From the NCBI GenBank assembly GCA_027257055.1, contig JAPVLO010000115.1, positions 2,542,001-2,606,000 of the forward strand: DNA of 64,000 bases, written 5' to 3'. The notes under the pieces are model-generated. The model did no database searches, was not told the origin of the DNA, and was given only the letters and a program-made list of their open reading frames with translations. The stretch is from Cephalopachus bancanus. Taxonomy: Eukaryota > Chordata > Mammalia > Primates > Tarsiidae. A program made the translations under genes and the position numbers. Of this stretch, positions 47,746 through 60,653 are shown in pieces. Position 1 is the first letter of the stretch; every line of letters starts with the position of its first letter.

Positions 47746-50700
47746 TTGGGGAGCCTCTAGGGATGTGCTGCCGAGGCTGTCCTGTGCCCTCCTGGAGGTA
47801 GCCTTGGGGACCTATGGGCCAGGGATGCTGTGGGAGGGGAATGGGAGGTGGATCCCACACCCTTAGAGTCATGGAGCCGAGGCCCCCGGAAGTGACTGGC
47901 TTCAGCCTCGACCTCCAAGCCCCTCCTCTTTCCCCAGACCTAGTGACCCCTGCCTCTCCAAGGTCAGGAAGGCAGCAAGGGAATGGAAAAAGAAGTAGAA
48001 AGTTTTCTCCCACCCCCCTCTTGAGCTTCTTCTGGTGAGTGGGAGAGGAGGGAACAGAAATGGGGCCCCATGGCTTCATGCTGCTCTAAACAGGAGGGGC
48101 CTCAGTGTAAGTAGGAGAATAGCCACCAGAGGGCGCCAAGTCCCAAACAATGCTCACTCTGAGCAGGTGAGAGAAGAAGCCATTGGATTCCGGAAGAGCC
48201 CACTGGTCCCGGGGAAACACTCACTGGCCAAATGTGTTGAGCACTTACTGTGTACCAGGCACTGTGCTTAGAGGTTTGTGTACAGCAGTTCCTGAATCTT
48301 CACAGCAACCCTGTAAGGATGGTGGGTTTGCAAATTCAAATGCCTTGCAGGTGGCCTGTGTGCATGTGTATGTGTGTATGTAGTTGGGGGAGCTCGATTT
48401 CAAGATATACAATATATCCTCAGGTACAAATGTTTTGTACTTAACTCTGCTCTAAGAAAACAACAGATCAGATGAGGTGAGGGACGGGGAGGGGCTCTGA
48501 CCACCCACAGCCGGGACCCATCTAAAGCATGCCGCAGATGCCACACCCAGACAGTTGTTCCAAGAAAAGAGAAAGGCAACATTTGTTAGGCTCCTGGCAG
48601 CCAAGATAGGTGCTGGGAGATGAGACATGGCTCACACCTGGGCCTTCCTGGCTCAATCTGTATCACTGCCTCGTGCTCAGACAAGACAGAAATGGAAGCG
48701 GGTGCCCAAACATATTGCACACGCAAAGGGCCCTAGTCAGATGCAGATCCTGGTCCAGGAGTTTCTATCCCTGGGTCTGTGTAGGGTTTCAAAGAACCTG
48801 CAAGTGCCTTTGGGTTATGTGCATGTCTTTGCAATGGTGTGTTGTTCAGGAGGAAATACCTGCAGCTTGTCTCAAACACTCATCCACACCCCTCGAGCCT
48901 GCTGATGATGAGTGACTTTATTCAGCAGATATTTACTGAACCCCTTGTCAAGCCCTGGGGCTAAGCCACATGCATCCAGGGAGACTGAAGTACTTTGTAT
49001 GAAGCACAATTGATTTATCCAAGGGACAAATTACCAGCACTTCTGGTAGATTGCCTTTCAGATCTCCCACTTGTCTTCATCAGAATGCTAATAAACACTT
49101 CGGAGATGCATTATTCCATTTCCCTATCTGCCTTCAGTCAAAGGCAGTTGGCAACCCCATTTTCAAACCACGGGGTACCCCTTTCCCATCAAGCCTAAGT
49201 CTCCAATCTTTACAAAGAAAAAACAGTCCCACTAAGTAATTAAAAACTGGAAAAGAAAGTTAGACCATCCATTAGGCTTTTAGGGCCATGTCTGAGAGGA
49301 AAAGGTAGCCCAGGCATGGATTTATGGCTGCCAGAGGGCCCTGGGAAGGGCAGAAGAGGTCGTTTCTTTGCTGAGGGCTGGCAGAACTCACAGGCTGGAA
49401 CCCAGGCAGGATCTCTGTGATTTTCCAGGCACCAATCGTCTTCCTCACATGCCTGTCTCCTGAATCCAGATTGATTAGCCAGACAAGAGGAGCAGTGCTT
49501 AGAGAAGGGGCTCAGGAACAGATGGGGGAGGAGGAAGGGCTCAGAGCCTCCCTGGAAAGTTCACAGACGTTCTCCAAGAGGTACACACTTCCCAAGGCAC
49601 CTGCCTGTCCTCTGCAACCCTGCACACTGCCCTCCTGCCGACAGCTGAATGTACACATTTAGCATTCTCCACTCTCTCCACTGCTGGAGGGGGAGCTCCA
49701 CGAGGGCTTGGTGCGTTTCATTCCCCACTGAGTACCAGCACGGGGCCAAAGAGTAGCCACAGTTGCTGGGCCCTTCTGGACTTCCTCAAGACAGCACCAT
49801 CAGGCCCTGAAAGCTCAGGGAATTTGCAGACATCGCAAATTGCGGTCCCTCAACCCATCCTCTTTGGAGCCACAGCCTGGAAGGAGGCCCAGCTCCTCCC
49901 CACGTCACGCCATACTCTGTCTACTGCATGTGTGACCCAGGAGTGGCAGGCCCTGTCCAGGCCTCCTGGATAACCAGTGGTTAAGCAGCGAGTTCTCTGG
50001 TGACTTGTCACCTTCCGATGACAAGTACTAAAAGGACTCAACCAACCATCGTGATGCTTCCCAGGAAAAAGCCCCTAATTAATCCCCAGAGCTGTCCCTA
50101 AAGGATGTGTGCTCACACACTTGAGAAAGCACAGGGCAGCCTCTGGCCATGGAAGAAGACACCCTCCTTCCTTCCTGCCCTCCCACCAAGGTCCAAACAC
50201 AAAACCCTGCCCTACACAAGCCATGTGGGGAAGAAGGGGGAGAGATTCCCCAAGGCGAGGCTGACTGAGAAAGCTCCTTCAGTAACTGGAACACTCCGCT
50301 TCTGGTTAAAAAGTAAGCAGCCTTGGGCCCATCACTTCTCCAAGACTGGTTACTGCTTGTGTGAAGTGCTGAGTTTGAGGGCCCTGGAGGCCACAGGCCT
50401 GAGCAGCTTGCATCTGCAGAGGAGGCAGGAAGGCAGGCGTGCCTCCATGTTGTGCTCATCTCAGCTCTCCCTGCCTTCCTCCAAGGGTGAAAGTCCTAGA
50501 GGTGAAGGAATTCCAGGAGAGACACAGGGATGTCCATCGACTTAGGCTGGTTAACCAGGCAGGGAAGCCACTTCCAACACTGGTCTCTCAGACGCAGCCA
50601 GTAGGAGCCCGGCTAACCCGATCTCATCCTGTAACGGGGCTGCGTGGGTTGGATGGCAGTGTGGAAACACCTGCCAACGTTAGACCTGGTATGTCTCCTT

Positions 50701-50990
50701 TGCTTTCCTGGTGCCATCAAGCAGCTAGGACAGCCTATGTCCTTTGCTTCAGGGAAGGAGTGACAGAAAGTAGGACAAAATAAAGATGTGCCAGGCCCTG
50801 TTTTCCCGAGGCCTGGGCCTTTGGAGAAGGGAGAGGGAGGAGGCAAGAATCAAAGCTGGAGAGAAATGGGGGTTGAGGAACCTGGGGCTCTGTCTTACTC
50901 AGACTGGAGCAGGAGAGGGCTAGAGGCAAGGCTGTGAGAACAGAGAGGCCAAGTTGCCCGGCAGACAGGGCCAGACCGCAGTGGGAGGCA

Positions 50991-51417
50991 GAAACAAGGC
51001 TGTGGCTGGGCCACCTTCCACCCTGCTGGCCTCCCCTGGAATAAGCAAGGACCAGCCCAGCCACCTCCTGTCAGCCAGCCCCTCCCCTGCACCTGGGAGG
51101 AAGGAAGAGAAGGAAGGAAGGGGCCTTCCTGAGCTGAGGCAGTGACAGTGTCCCTTCCTTACAATAAGTTTTAAAAGTTCTGACTTCATGTCTTCAGTGT
51201 CTGAATCAGAAACAAGGCTGTGGCTGGGCCCCTCCCTGCTGGCCTCCCTGGAATAAGCAAGGACCAGCCCAGCCACCTCCTGTCACCCAGCCCTCCCCTG
51301 CACCTGGGAGAGGAAAAGAAGGAAGGAAGGGGCCTTCCTGAGCTGAGGCAGTGACAGTGTCCCTTCCTTACAATAAGTTTTAAAAGTTCTGACTTCATGT
51401 CTTCAGTGTCTGAATCA
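50991..51417 (+). repeat. Tandem duplication, two ~210-bp units
   Basis: Unit 1 is 50991-51208 (218 bp) and unit 2 is 51209-51417 (209 bp). Both begin GAAACAAGGCTGTGGCTGGG and end CTTCAGTGTCTGAATCA. They share TAAGCAAGGACCAGCCCAGC and GGGGCCTTCCTGAGCTGAGG. They differ by a few small indels and substitutions, so the duplication is recent. Confidence 0.97.
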
Positions 51418-52066
51418 GAAATAACTGGGCCAAACGGAGCCCGCTGTGCCTTGACATGGATGCAGCGTCAGCTGTGCACTGACAAAGAGCTCCAAATGTC
51501 CCATGGTCCCCTCCAGGGTCAGCAGCCTCTACCCCGCCCAGCAGATGGGCAGTATGTGGGGAAATAGAAGACAGAAGAAGATAAATGTGCCAAATAAAAT
51601 CTTCGCAAGACACTTTTAGTTGACTGAGGGCAGGTCCAGATACTGTAGGATAGACAACGCTTCTATCTAACTTTGCCATGTCTACCCCCACTGCCCAGGA
51701 ACACGAATATCCAGGAATCAAGAGAGAGAGAGGCAGGTGCAGAGGCCAGGGAGAGGGAGCTGAGGGAAGAGCATGGAGCATGCAGGCTTTGTACCAGCTG
51801 TTCCCTGCTCTGTGGCTGGTAACAGATCTCCCCCCACCAGACACTGGCTAGCACCTAACCCCAATGCGGCCAATAAGAGTGCCCTGTTCCCCTGAAATTG
51901 ATGGCAGACCCAAGCAGGGAGTCATCATCTTTCCTTGAGTTCTGTATATGTAGCCACTGGGAAAGAAGAGTCATTTTTCATAGGGTTTCCAAGCCTGAAA
52001 AGAGAAATGTGACTCTGGGACACCAGTAGACACGCCCCATCATCTGGAAAGGGACTGTCTGCAATG

Positions 52067-52162
52067 AAGTCAAAGAGAGGGGAGGAAGAGAAGGGAGAAG
52101 AGATTGGAGAGGGAGGGAGAAAGAAGAAAAGAGGGGGAGGAAGGGAAATGGGGGTGGGGGCA
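52067..52162 (+). repeat. Polypurine (GA-rich) tract
   Basis: About 95 bp are almost all A and G, ending in GGGGGTGGGGG. There are few pyrimidine interruptions. It is a candidate triplex or G-quadruplex former. Confidence 0.8.
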
Positions 52163-54539
52163 TTGACCTTGGATCAAGTCTGTCCCTGAGGCCCGCTTCC
52201 TACAACTCTTCCTTTGGTCTGGTGACCTGTTCCAGAAGCCTTCTAAGCTTCATTGCCAAATAAATCCCACTTTTGTTTAAGCTAATTTGCTTTGGGTTTC
52301 TGTCTTTTACATCCTCAGAGCCCTGATGAACAAAGAAATGATGCTATGACTCATTTTCCCCACCCTTGCCCTGGAGCTGGTTTGGGGCTTTTATGGTTAG
52401 AAGAACGAGGGCCAGAAACTGCCAGGACTGTTTTTCTTGAGACATAGTGAGATTCTGGACAATGGATGAGGGCCAGAAGCTGTCTGAACTGTCCAAGAGA
52501 ATCGTCAAGGCTGTGGGGCACAGCAAGGCTACTCTGGGGCATAGGGCACGTGTGTACCTCAGGACCAGGGAGAAGTGTCTTCCTGCTCTGCCCAGGCTCC
52601 AGCTTTGGAAAGACCCAGAATTGGCATGGTGGGCATTTCCATGAGGGACAGCGGTCCCTGTGCGGCACCTCTCAACACCTATGGAGGCAGCAGGTAGCGG
52701 GGAGGCCCATGGGAGGAAAAGCAGAGAGAGGAGAAAGGCAGCTGACATGGTGACCACAGTGGCCACCCTTATTTATGGGATCAACCCCTTGGAGATTCCA
52801 GAAATAACCAGTAGACTCTGTGAGGAGGACCAATTGTTGGCTGGTGAGGTTGTTGCTGTAAACAAGAAATACACAGCCTTATTTTGTGGACATAGGCTGG
52901 TAAAGTGGACTACTGGAGTTGCAGAAATACAACCCTATGTTGGATCTGGGGACCTCCGCTGCTTTCCATGAGCGTAGATCACTGAGCGCAGCATGGAACC
53001 CAGCAGCTGTGCAGCTGACTTCTCGAGTTTCCAGATGGTGATGCCAGGAGGGGAGCAGGGTCAGCCACCGAGAGAGAGAGGAAGTGACTCTTCGGATCAT
53101 CTCAGTGACAGAACAGACAGAGCCCCAGGGTTTCCTGCTCAGCTCAAATCAATCACAGTACAGGCAGGCACTCCAGCAAAACAGATCCCCTGGTACCTTT
53201 CTGGTCTGCAGAACTGAAGCAGATGTCCCCAGGGCCGGGTGAGCCCTGCTGAAGGTGAACACACTCCGAGAGCCAAGGCTGGTTTTTCAGACACATCATC
53301 ACGTAAGATGCTCCCAGCATTATCTCTGTCTGTCGCAGATAGCATGAATAGAATATGTATTTTGGGCTTCAGCAAGGGCCATGGGGTTGTCTTCTCACGA
53401 TATTTCCTCTCAAAGAAGCACAGATGTTTTTGCTGTATTCTAGGACTTCTGAGTTTAACGTCCCCACGCACCAGCTCAGAGGTGAATGGTGTCCATTGCG
53501 CTGAGGCTGCAGGGAAAGGATGGTACAGATGAGCATTCTAGTTGCTTGGGACAGATTTTCAACCTTTTTTCCCAATGGTAGAAATGCCATTTTCCTGATT
53601 CTTAAAGACCTTTCGGTCTGTCCTTTCTCTGTACCCATATGACATCAAAGATGCAGCCGGAGGTGAAGCCTACGGGACACCTTCTGGGAAAGGAGCTAAC
53701 AGTTTGAGACAAGAACACAGAGGCATGAGGAAGCCACAGGGACTGTCACTCCCCACACAGCCTGTGTGCACACCCACTGCAGAGTCACGGACCAGGCACC
53801 TGGGTAACTCTAAAGAGACTAGAAATGTGCCCCAAGCCCACCCATGGGGTGTTGCTGGCCACCCCTGGTGCTCCACCACACAGGCAGGGACAAGAAAGGA
53901 GACTTGAAGGTGAGAATGGGATCTGGGCCCCAGCCCCCAGCACACAGGCACAGGGAAGAAAGAAGAGCAGGGAAGAGGGGCCCCATGTGCTCCCACATGG
54001 GTCTACCTGGCAGCAAAGACCTAGAGACAACCCAAGGAGATGTGGAGGAGACGTCCATGGCTTTCCTTTAGGATTTGCAGGGACTCCCACAGGCCCCTCG
54101 GAGGCTCCCACCCAGAGACCAATGAGCAAGAGGCAGCACCTGCGTGAAGCCACTCTACTGCCAAGGGAGAATCTGAGAAACTGCCCGCCTGCCAAGCCTC
54201 AGAGTCTCCTCTTTCCAGACTGTGGTCACCCATGGGCATAAACAACTGGCACAGAACAGGGGAGCCTGGGTCGATGTAACCTCCTCCAAGCCACAGCACA
54301 GGCCTCCAGGCACAGGAACTGGCAAGCAGGGAGCACTGGGTCCCAGATGGAAGAGAGACGCTGTGCTGGGGCAGATGGTCCCTTTCCTAAATAGACCCAA
54401 ATGCCGGACACAGCTGCTCTCCTGTTCTATGAAGTGTTTGATAGCTTCCCGAGAAAGAACAGTGAACTATGACATCCGTGGCCCCCAAGGAAACAAGCCT
54501 GCCTGTACTTCCGCCCTTGCATGTCTCCCTCCCTCTCTG

Positions 54540-54880
54540 ACGCCAGGCTTGGTCATGTGACCTGCTGTAGCCAATGGAACATGAGCAAGTATAGCACAAG
54601 CTACGACTCAGCAAGTACATCCCAGTGGAGCCTGTCTGACAACAAGCCAGCAGTTGTAAAGAAGCTCAGCTAGACTACTGAACGTGGAGAGGCCATGTGG
54701 AGAGAAACCTGGAAGGATGAAAGGCCTCTTGTACTTCCAGGCTCATCAAGCTCCCTGCTGAACGCAGCTGCATAAGTGGTTCACTGTGAGAAGCAGAACA
54801 ACCGTTCAGCTGGGCCTTGTCGGCCACAGAGTCATGAGAAATAATAAAGAGTTGTTGCCTTAAACCACTAGGTTTTGCAG
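54540..54880 (+). repeat. MLT1-type MaLR LTR remnant
   Basis: TCATGTGACCTGCTGTAGCC, CCAATGGAACATGAGCAAGT, AAATAATAAAGAGTTGTTGC and CTTAAACCACTAGGTTTTGC follow the 3' half of MLT1-like LTRs. It includes an AATAAA. No viral genes are present. Confidence 0.55.
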
Positions 54881-54906
54881 TGGTATGTTACCCAGTAACA
54901 AATAAG

Positions 54907-55050
54907 TGGCTGGACGCTGTGGCCCATGCCTGTTATCCTAATGCTTGGTGGGTGGGGAAGGCAAGAGGATTGCATGAGGCCAGGAATTCAAGATCCGCCT
55001 GGGCAACAAAGCAAGACCCCATCTCTACAAAAATGAAAAATAGATAACTA
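54907..55050 (+). repeat. Alu left-monomer (FLAM-like) copy
   Basis: GGCTGGACGCTGTGGCCCAT, AGGATTGCATGAGGCCAGGA, CGCCTGGGCAACAAAGCAAG and CCCATCTCTACAAAAATGAA give a single Alu monomer with an A-rich end. Confidence 0.75.
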
Positions 55051-55889
55051 AAATAAAGAGGTTAAGGGATGATCCAGGAACTGCTCATACCATACTTAGT
55101 CTATCTGTAGAAGAGCAATCACTCTCACCCACTGATCCCAAAAGAATTATTTACTCCTGAATCATAAGGCCTGGTGCCTCAAACAACAGTACCCTATGAA
55201 TGCAAGTCAGTAGGTGTTAATGAAGCCAGTCAGGGTTTCCAATCTCCCCAGGTTGGGTTTGCTCCACTTAGAAAGAAACCCTCCTTCTGGACACCAGTAG
55301 AAACTCTCCAAAAATAACTTTGGCCATTTTGCAAAAGGATGTGTACTTTGTTGAACAAGCTGAGTGCAGCCAGTCAACTCAGCTGTCCCCTCAGCTCTAG
55401 ATCACAGTGTGCAAAGGACTGGAAGGAGTCTAGGGACTCCAGCTCTGAGGAGCTTACAGTTTCACTGGAGAGAAAAGAGACGAGCCTGGGAACAGGCAAT
55501 CCTGAGATTCCTGAGATCTTTAAAAGAGTGGTGGGCAAGAGAAGAGAGGTCACAGGGCAGTCAGTGAATTGCTGCCCAATGGACAATGATAATACCCCCT
55601 AAGATTTCTAATCTTACTGTCTGAGTACTTTTCCATCCCTTATCTCATTGAATTAAAACAGTGACCCAGTGAGGTGGGAGGGCAGGATTCATGGTCCCCT
55701 TCTGATAGAAAGAGCATGAACTATAAGTTCAACTCCTGGGACCCTGGACCCATGAACTGGACTGGGTGCAGAGTGGGCGCCAATGAGCTGACAGGGAGGA
55801 ATGCCCTTAGGCTAGGGAACACCTGGCAGGTGGCCTGGGAAGGAAAGTCATTCCTTGCATGGTATACCTCAGCGAGGTCCTGCGATATC

Positions 55890-56275
55890 CTGCCTCAAAA
55901 TCCCCTGGAACATATACTGGTAATGTAGATCCCCAGACTAGGAGTGGGACCTGGGAATCTTTACTTTAAGAAGCTCCAGGTGGGCCGGGCACAGTGGTTC
56001 ACGTCTGTAATCCCAGCCCAGGCGAGAAGAAGAATTGCCTGAGTCCAGGGGTTTGAGACTAGCCTGGGCAACTTGGCAAGACCTCGTCTCTACAATAAAT
56101 CAAGAAAATAGTCGGGTGTGGTGGCACACACACCTGTGGTTCCAGCTACTTGGAAGGCTGAGGTGGCCATGAATGTGCCACTGTACTTCAATCTGGGCAA
56201 CAGAGTGAGATTCAGACCCAAAAAAAAAAAAAAAGAAGTTCCAGGTGACTGACTGTCAACCATATTTGACCACTT
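55890..56275 (-). mobile_element. MER5-like DNA transposon remnant split by an Alu
   Basis: TCAAAATCCCCTGGAACATA and TAAGAAGCTCCAGGTG on the left and GAAGTTCCAGGTGACTGACT on the right look like one MER5-type element interrupted by the Alu at 55983-56232. Confidence 0.5.
55983..56232 (+). repeat. Alu of the younger group, with 15-bp TSD
   Basis: GGCCGGGCACAGTGGTTCAC, TCTACAATAAATCAAGAAAA and TCCAGCTACTTGGAAGGCTG are seen, with an A-tail at 56220-56232. The duplication AAGAAGCTCCAGGTG (55968-55982) recurs with one mismatch at 56233-56247. An internal part of the left monomer is shortened. Confidence 0.9.
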
Positions 56276-59142
56276 GCTACAGCAATCCCCCATCCAATGC
56301 CATGGATAGTAGATCACCTGACTGGTGGGCAGTGAAGTGGGGACCAGCCCCAAGCTAGCTCTCTGGTCTTAAAAGAGGCAGGACTGATCCAGTTTGGGAA
56401 GCATATGTAAGACGTGGTCACACAGAAATATAGAGATAGAGCATTGGAGGCACCAAGAAACAAAATAGGGGTCAAAGCTCCACCCTGCCCTTTCCTCTAC
56501 TGCCCATCTATTATTAAATAGTGCTGCTATTCAGTAGAAACTCATACTAAAGGGAGTAATCTTCTCTAGGGATGGCATAGTTTGGACTTTCTCTCCTGTT
56601 TCTTGGAGTGAGGAAATGTCATTCTTGCAGTGGGGTATGGGAAATGTCCCCTCCCATTCTGTCCTGGGAACTTGGGATTCACTTGGAGTCAGAGAGTACA
56701 GCGAGCTTCCAGGATGTCCCAGCATTAAACCACCTGATGGGGAGTGTCTCATCCCATATCATACCAGTAGGTTCTACTGACAAACGTGGCAGGGTATGTG
56801 TGTGTAAGAAAGAAAGGGAGGCAGAGACAAAGAGAGATAGTCAGAAACAGAGAATGATCAGGGGGTGGGGGCCCACTCCTCTTCCCTCCATAACCAACAT
56901 GTGGGAAGGGCTGGGGCAGGGAGGGAAGACACAGGAGCTGGCTCCTCATCTTTGAGATTTACCTTTTATTTCTACCAGCTTTCCTCCTCTTTGTGACTGA
57001 AATGAAGCCACTTCCGATCTGTATGGGGAGGAAATGAGCGGCTTAAGTGCGCTCATAATTAGACCCAGGTAATTCACTCGCTAATAATCAGCATGTTTCT
57101 CCCACCAGCCCACTAAACCTCCCCCTCTGCTTCCCTGGTTCTATTTTCATCCCTGTCCCTTCCCAGGTGGGGATCTCTTAAAGGGGCCTGGCTGCTGGTT
57201 TGTCCTCTTTTCCTTTTCTTTCCTAATGGTCCTACTGGGGCCTGAGGGGTGGGCCTTTCACTCCTCTGTGATTCAGAGTGAGGTTCTGAGCAAGAGCTCT
57301 AAGGGGCCAGAGAAGAGATTCCGGGAAAGAGCGCTATTTTGGGAGCCTGGACACTGAGTAAGCCCAGCCTACTCACCCTCTGGCTCAGCGGAGCCCGGTC
57401 CGACCCTCCTGCCCCTGAGGAGGAGAGGCCATCTCCAGGAAGCCAAAAAATGACAAGAGTTTCCCTTCCACCCTGGCTATCCCTCAAGTGGGTGCAGAGA
57501 GGAGAGAAAATTGTCCTTTGTGGTGTTACCGCCACTGTCATCATGAATCAGGACCTAGGGTTTCCCAGACTCCCGAGTGGGCCCAGTGCCTCCCTCCCTT
57601 CCTGGCCCCAGCCCACGTTTCAGCCAGTGTCCAGGCCTCTGCTGTCTGTCCAGAGGCCCAAGGGTGTTGCAGGAAGCCAGATAGATGAGACACCTCAAAA
57701 ACAAGGGCCCCAGAAAAGGGGGGGGAGAAATAAAAATGCAAATTACTTTTGTTGTTCCATTTTATACTTAAAAAAAGAAAAAATTCTCATTACAAAAGTA
57801 AACCACAGTCACTGGAGAAATGTTTAAAAACCTCAGCACTCAAAAAAGAAGAAAATGAAAATCGCCCTTAATCCAATCACCCAAAGACAATTATTAGGAG
57901 GTATTTACTTATGGTTTTCTTTGCATATGTGTATAAATCTTAATGTGCAAACTGAAGTGGGTAAGAAATGTAAGATTATGTTTCTATTAGTCAGTCTCTC
58001 TTAACCCCTCCCCATTCCTCTGAGGTAGAAATCTCAGCTCAGTTGTGAGGCCCCCACCCATTTCCTGGCATTGTGCTAAACTCTGTGGGCTGAAAGCAGC
58101 GGTCACCTTGTCCACAGTTCTCTGTCTGCCTTGGCATTCTCCAAGCCCCTCTGTTGTCCTACCTGCTTCCTATAGGTCAGTCCTGTAGTTTGCAGCTGTG
58201 GGGACCCTCATTCCCACAGCCTCAGAATGCCTGCTGGCCTCTGCCATGCCATTTCCCCTTCTCCGAGCACTGACCCAGAAGCCCGTCTGTCTTCAAGTCA
58301 CTCGCGAGCTGGTGACAGCCTGCGGTGGCCCTCAGCACTTCCATGCACAGAGGGGTGTTGAGGAATGTTCCTACCACCTCCCACCTAGTGGGGCTGGTGA
58401 AGCCATCTATATTCTGAGGACTTCTACCTCCTTAGGGCTCTATTGAAAGTCATGTATGATCTCCCTCTGCACCCTGAGCCCCCAGGCTAGCTGTGTTTCT
58501 GTCATCCTCTCAAGGTAGAGAACCCCTCTGCCCCCTCTCAGAGACCCAACCACATCTGAGTTCTTGTGTCCCCACCAACCCTCCTCTCCTCGCCTTCCAC
58601 TCTACCTTGCCCCAAGATCAGGGAGATGTTTTTCTAACTTCAGGGATGGGAAAATTTGCTCTTACACAGCACTGTTTCATAAAGTTGAACAGTGTGTGCA
58701 CTGCACAAGAACACCCTGCTGAAAGGTGGGGGTGCAACAGGAGGTCCAGGGGAAAAGTACCTTTTTATAATTCACCCAAAGGTGTCATGTGTGCTAGCCA
58801 CAGTGCTTTCCTTACTCATCATGTCTTAGTCCAAACCTCATACCCAGGCCTAAACTTTTGAAACTCAAAAGCCAAGAATTTGACTCCCTTGTTAGCTAAG
58901 TGCTGCAATGTCCTCACTTCCCCGAAGCAATTAATGTTGAACAGTCTGGCTGTCGCTGGGCTGCAAGGAAGGATAACAGGTGTCAGGAAATGCAGAGGGG
59001 AACCTTGGTTAATACTTGACAATATCATACAAATGCACACACCCACTCACAGCTCCAAATGCTGAGTTCGAAAGTCTGAATATTAAAAAACATGCCAGGT
59101 GATTCTGAAAAGGATCAGAAAGAGGACCCTCCCCGTCCAGGA

Positions 59143-59203
59143 GCCCCAGCTCAGAGGCAAAGTCCACAGGCATAGAGCTCAAGCTTGCACCTCCTGCTGC
59201 CTG
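59143..59203 (+). repeat. ~58-bp dispersed direct repeat, copy 1
   Basis: CCCCAGCTCAGAGGCAAAGT, CCACAGGCATAGAGCTCAAG and CTTGCACCTCCTGCTGCCTG match 60593-60653 with only a few differences. Confidence 0.85.
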
Positions 59204-60592
59204 CATGAGAAGAAAATGAGACCAATCCCTGGAGAATACTGCCCCCAGTCCTTCAGTTCCCATTGAGGAACCATGGTTGACACTGCTTTTCTCTCCTGGG
59301 TGGGTGAATATGGGGCTGGGAGGACTGGGCTGGCTGGTAGCTTGTCATCTCTTGAAAAGCCCTGAAGATCCACCCCGCCCCAAGCAACTTCTTGTTTTCC
59401 TTCTTTGGTCCCAGTTGAGTTAAGACCATCACTCACTAGTGAAGCCCCACATCATTTTCTAGGGGAGTGTTATCTTAAAGGCTGTCTCCGAGAAGGTGCC
59501 AGACAACTTCGAGTCATCCAGCTCACTCCTCCCATCCACCAGACACGAGTCTGCCACGAGCTTCCTAAGGGGAGGGGGTGGGAGAAGCCCCTTCCCCAGC
59601 AAAACTGGAGCACAGAGAGCCCTATATGCCTTCCCAAAGGAAAACTGCCAGGACGGAGATAATCTCAAGTCCGACCCTGGAACTTGAAGAAGGAGTATGC
59701 TGAATTTCTATTGCCTTGGCATAAAATGGCAATGCTAATGTGGTTTCCAATTTAGGTTTTAAAATGCCACCTAAAGGACAGCTTCAGTTCTTTCACTTAA
59801 AACTTTTTTAAAATAATCACATTTCCCCATGAATCAGGCCACAGGCATATTTTTCCCTCCCTCCCCGTCAAGGACTGACAGAGCAAAAGAGATCATCTTT
59901 CTCGGAATTTTTAGGATCAATGTGCTGCTTCTCTGGTCAGGGGGCCTACTCTGTCCCTCCCCCACAGGAGTCCCTCCTTCCCCAGGGCCTCTGGGCCACC
60001 CGTTGAAGAGATGGCACTGCCCAGGAGCAGAGGGACAGGAAGGACCAGGAAAGAAATGAGAGCTGACCCCAGGCAGTGGCTAAGGGCAAAGTCTGGAGCA
60101 GAGGGTGATTAGCAGCTGTAGAGAGGGACTTACCCAAACAAGGGAACTAAGGTCCCTAGTAGTTTTATGGGAAAGAAACCAAATTGTTGGAGTTTTTTTG
60201 ACCTTTGAGAGAAAAAGAAAACATAATTTCAAGCCCCGAAGGAATATACTCCTGAATTTTGTAAACTTGGGTTTTCTTCCTCTTTCTAGTCAAAGGTGGA
60301 AACCCCTCCCTACATTTTCAGTGTATATGGCAGGGAAGCGGGTATGAAGAAGGAATGTTGTCGGAAAGATGTCTCTCCTATCCCTGCCTCCCATTAATTC
60401 AGGAAGTGACCTCGGAATCTGTACCCATGAAGACAGGACCCCATAGGGAAGGAAGAGCCTTCTCTAGTCGACTGGGTTTGTAGGCTTGGACTGATCTTTG
60501 GGGAGGGATGGGGTGAGGGGCAGGGTGTCTGTCCTTGAAGGGCCAGGACTGATTCCTGGAGAGGGAAGTCAGGCTACTAACTGCCCACCTAG

Positions 60593-60653
60593 GCCCTCAG
60601 CTCAGAAGCAGAGTCCACAGGCAGAAAGCTCAAGCCTGCACCTCCTGCTGCCC
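60593..60653 (+). repeat. ~58-bp dispersed direct repeat, copy 2
   Basis: CCCTCAGCTCAGAAGCAGAG, TCCACAGGCAGAAAGCTCAA and GCCTGCACCTCCTGCTGCCC match copy 1, 1.45 kb upstream, in the same orientation. No known repeat family is recognised. Confidence 0.85.

Noticed and set aside
47615..48079. 154-codon minus-strand frame overlapping the TRPC7 3' UTR
   Set aside because: No recognisable domain. It spans the poly(A) signal region and ends in AT-rich UTR, so it looks fortuitous.
57339..57827. 162-codon open frame in the intergenic region
   Set aside because: Composition is rich in Pro, Ser and Arg, it runs into an A-rich L1M-like patch, and no domain or family is recognised.
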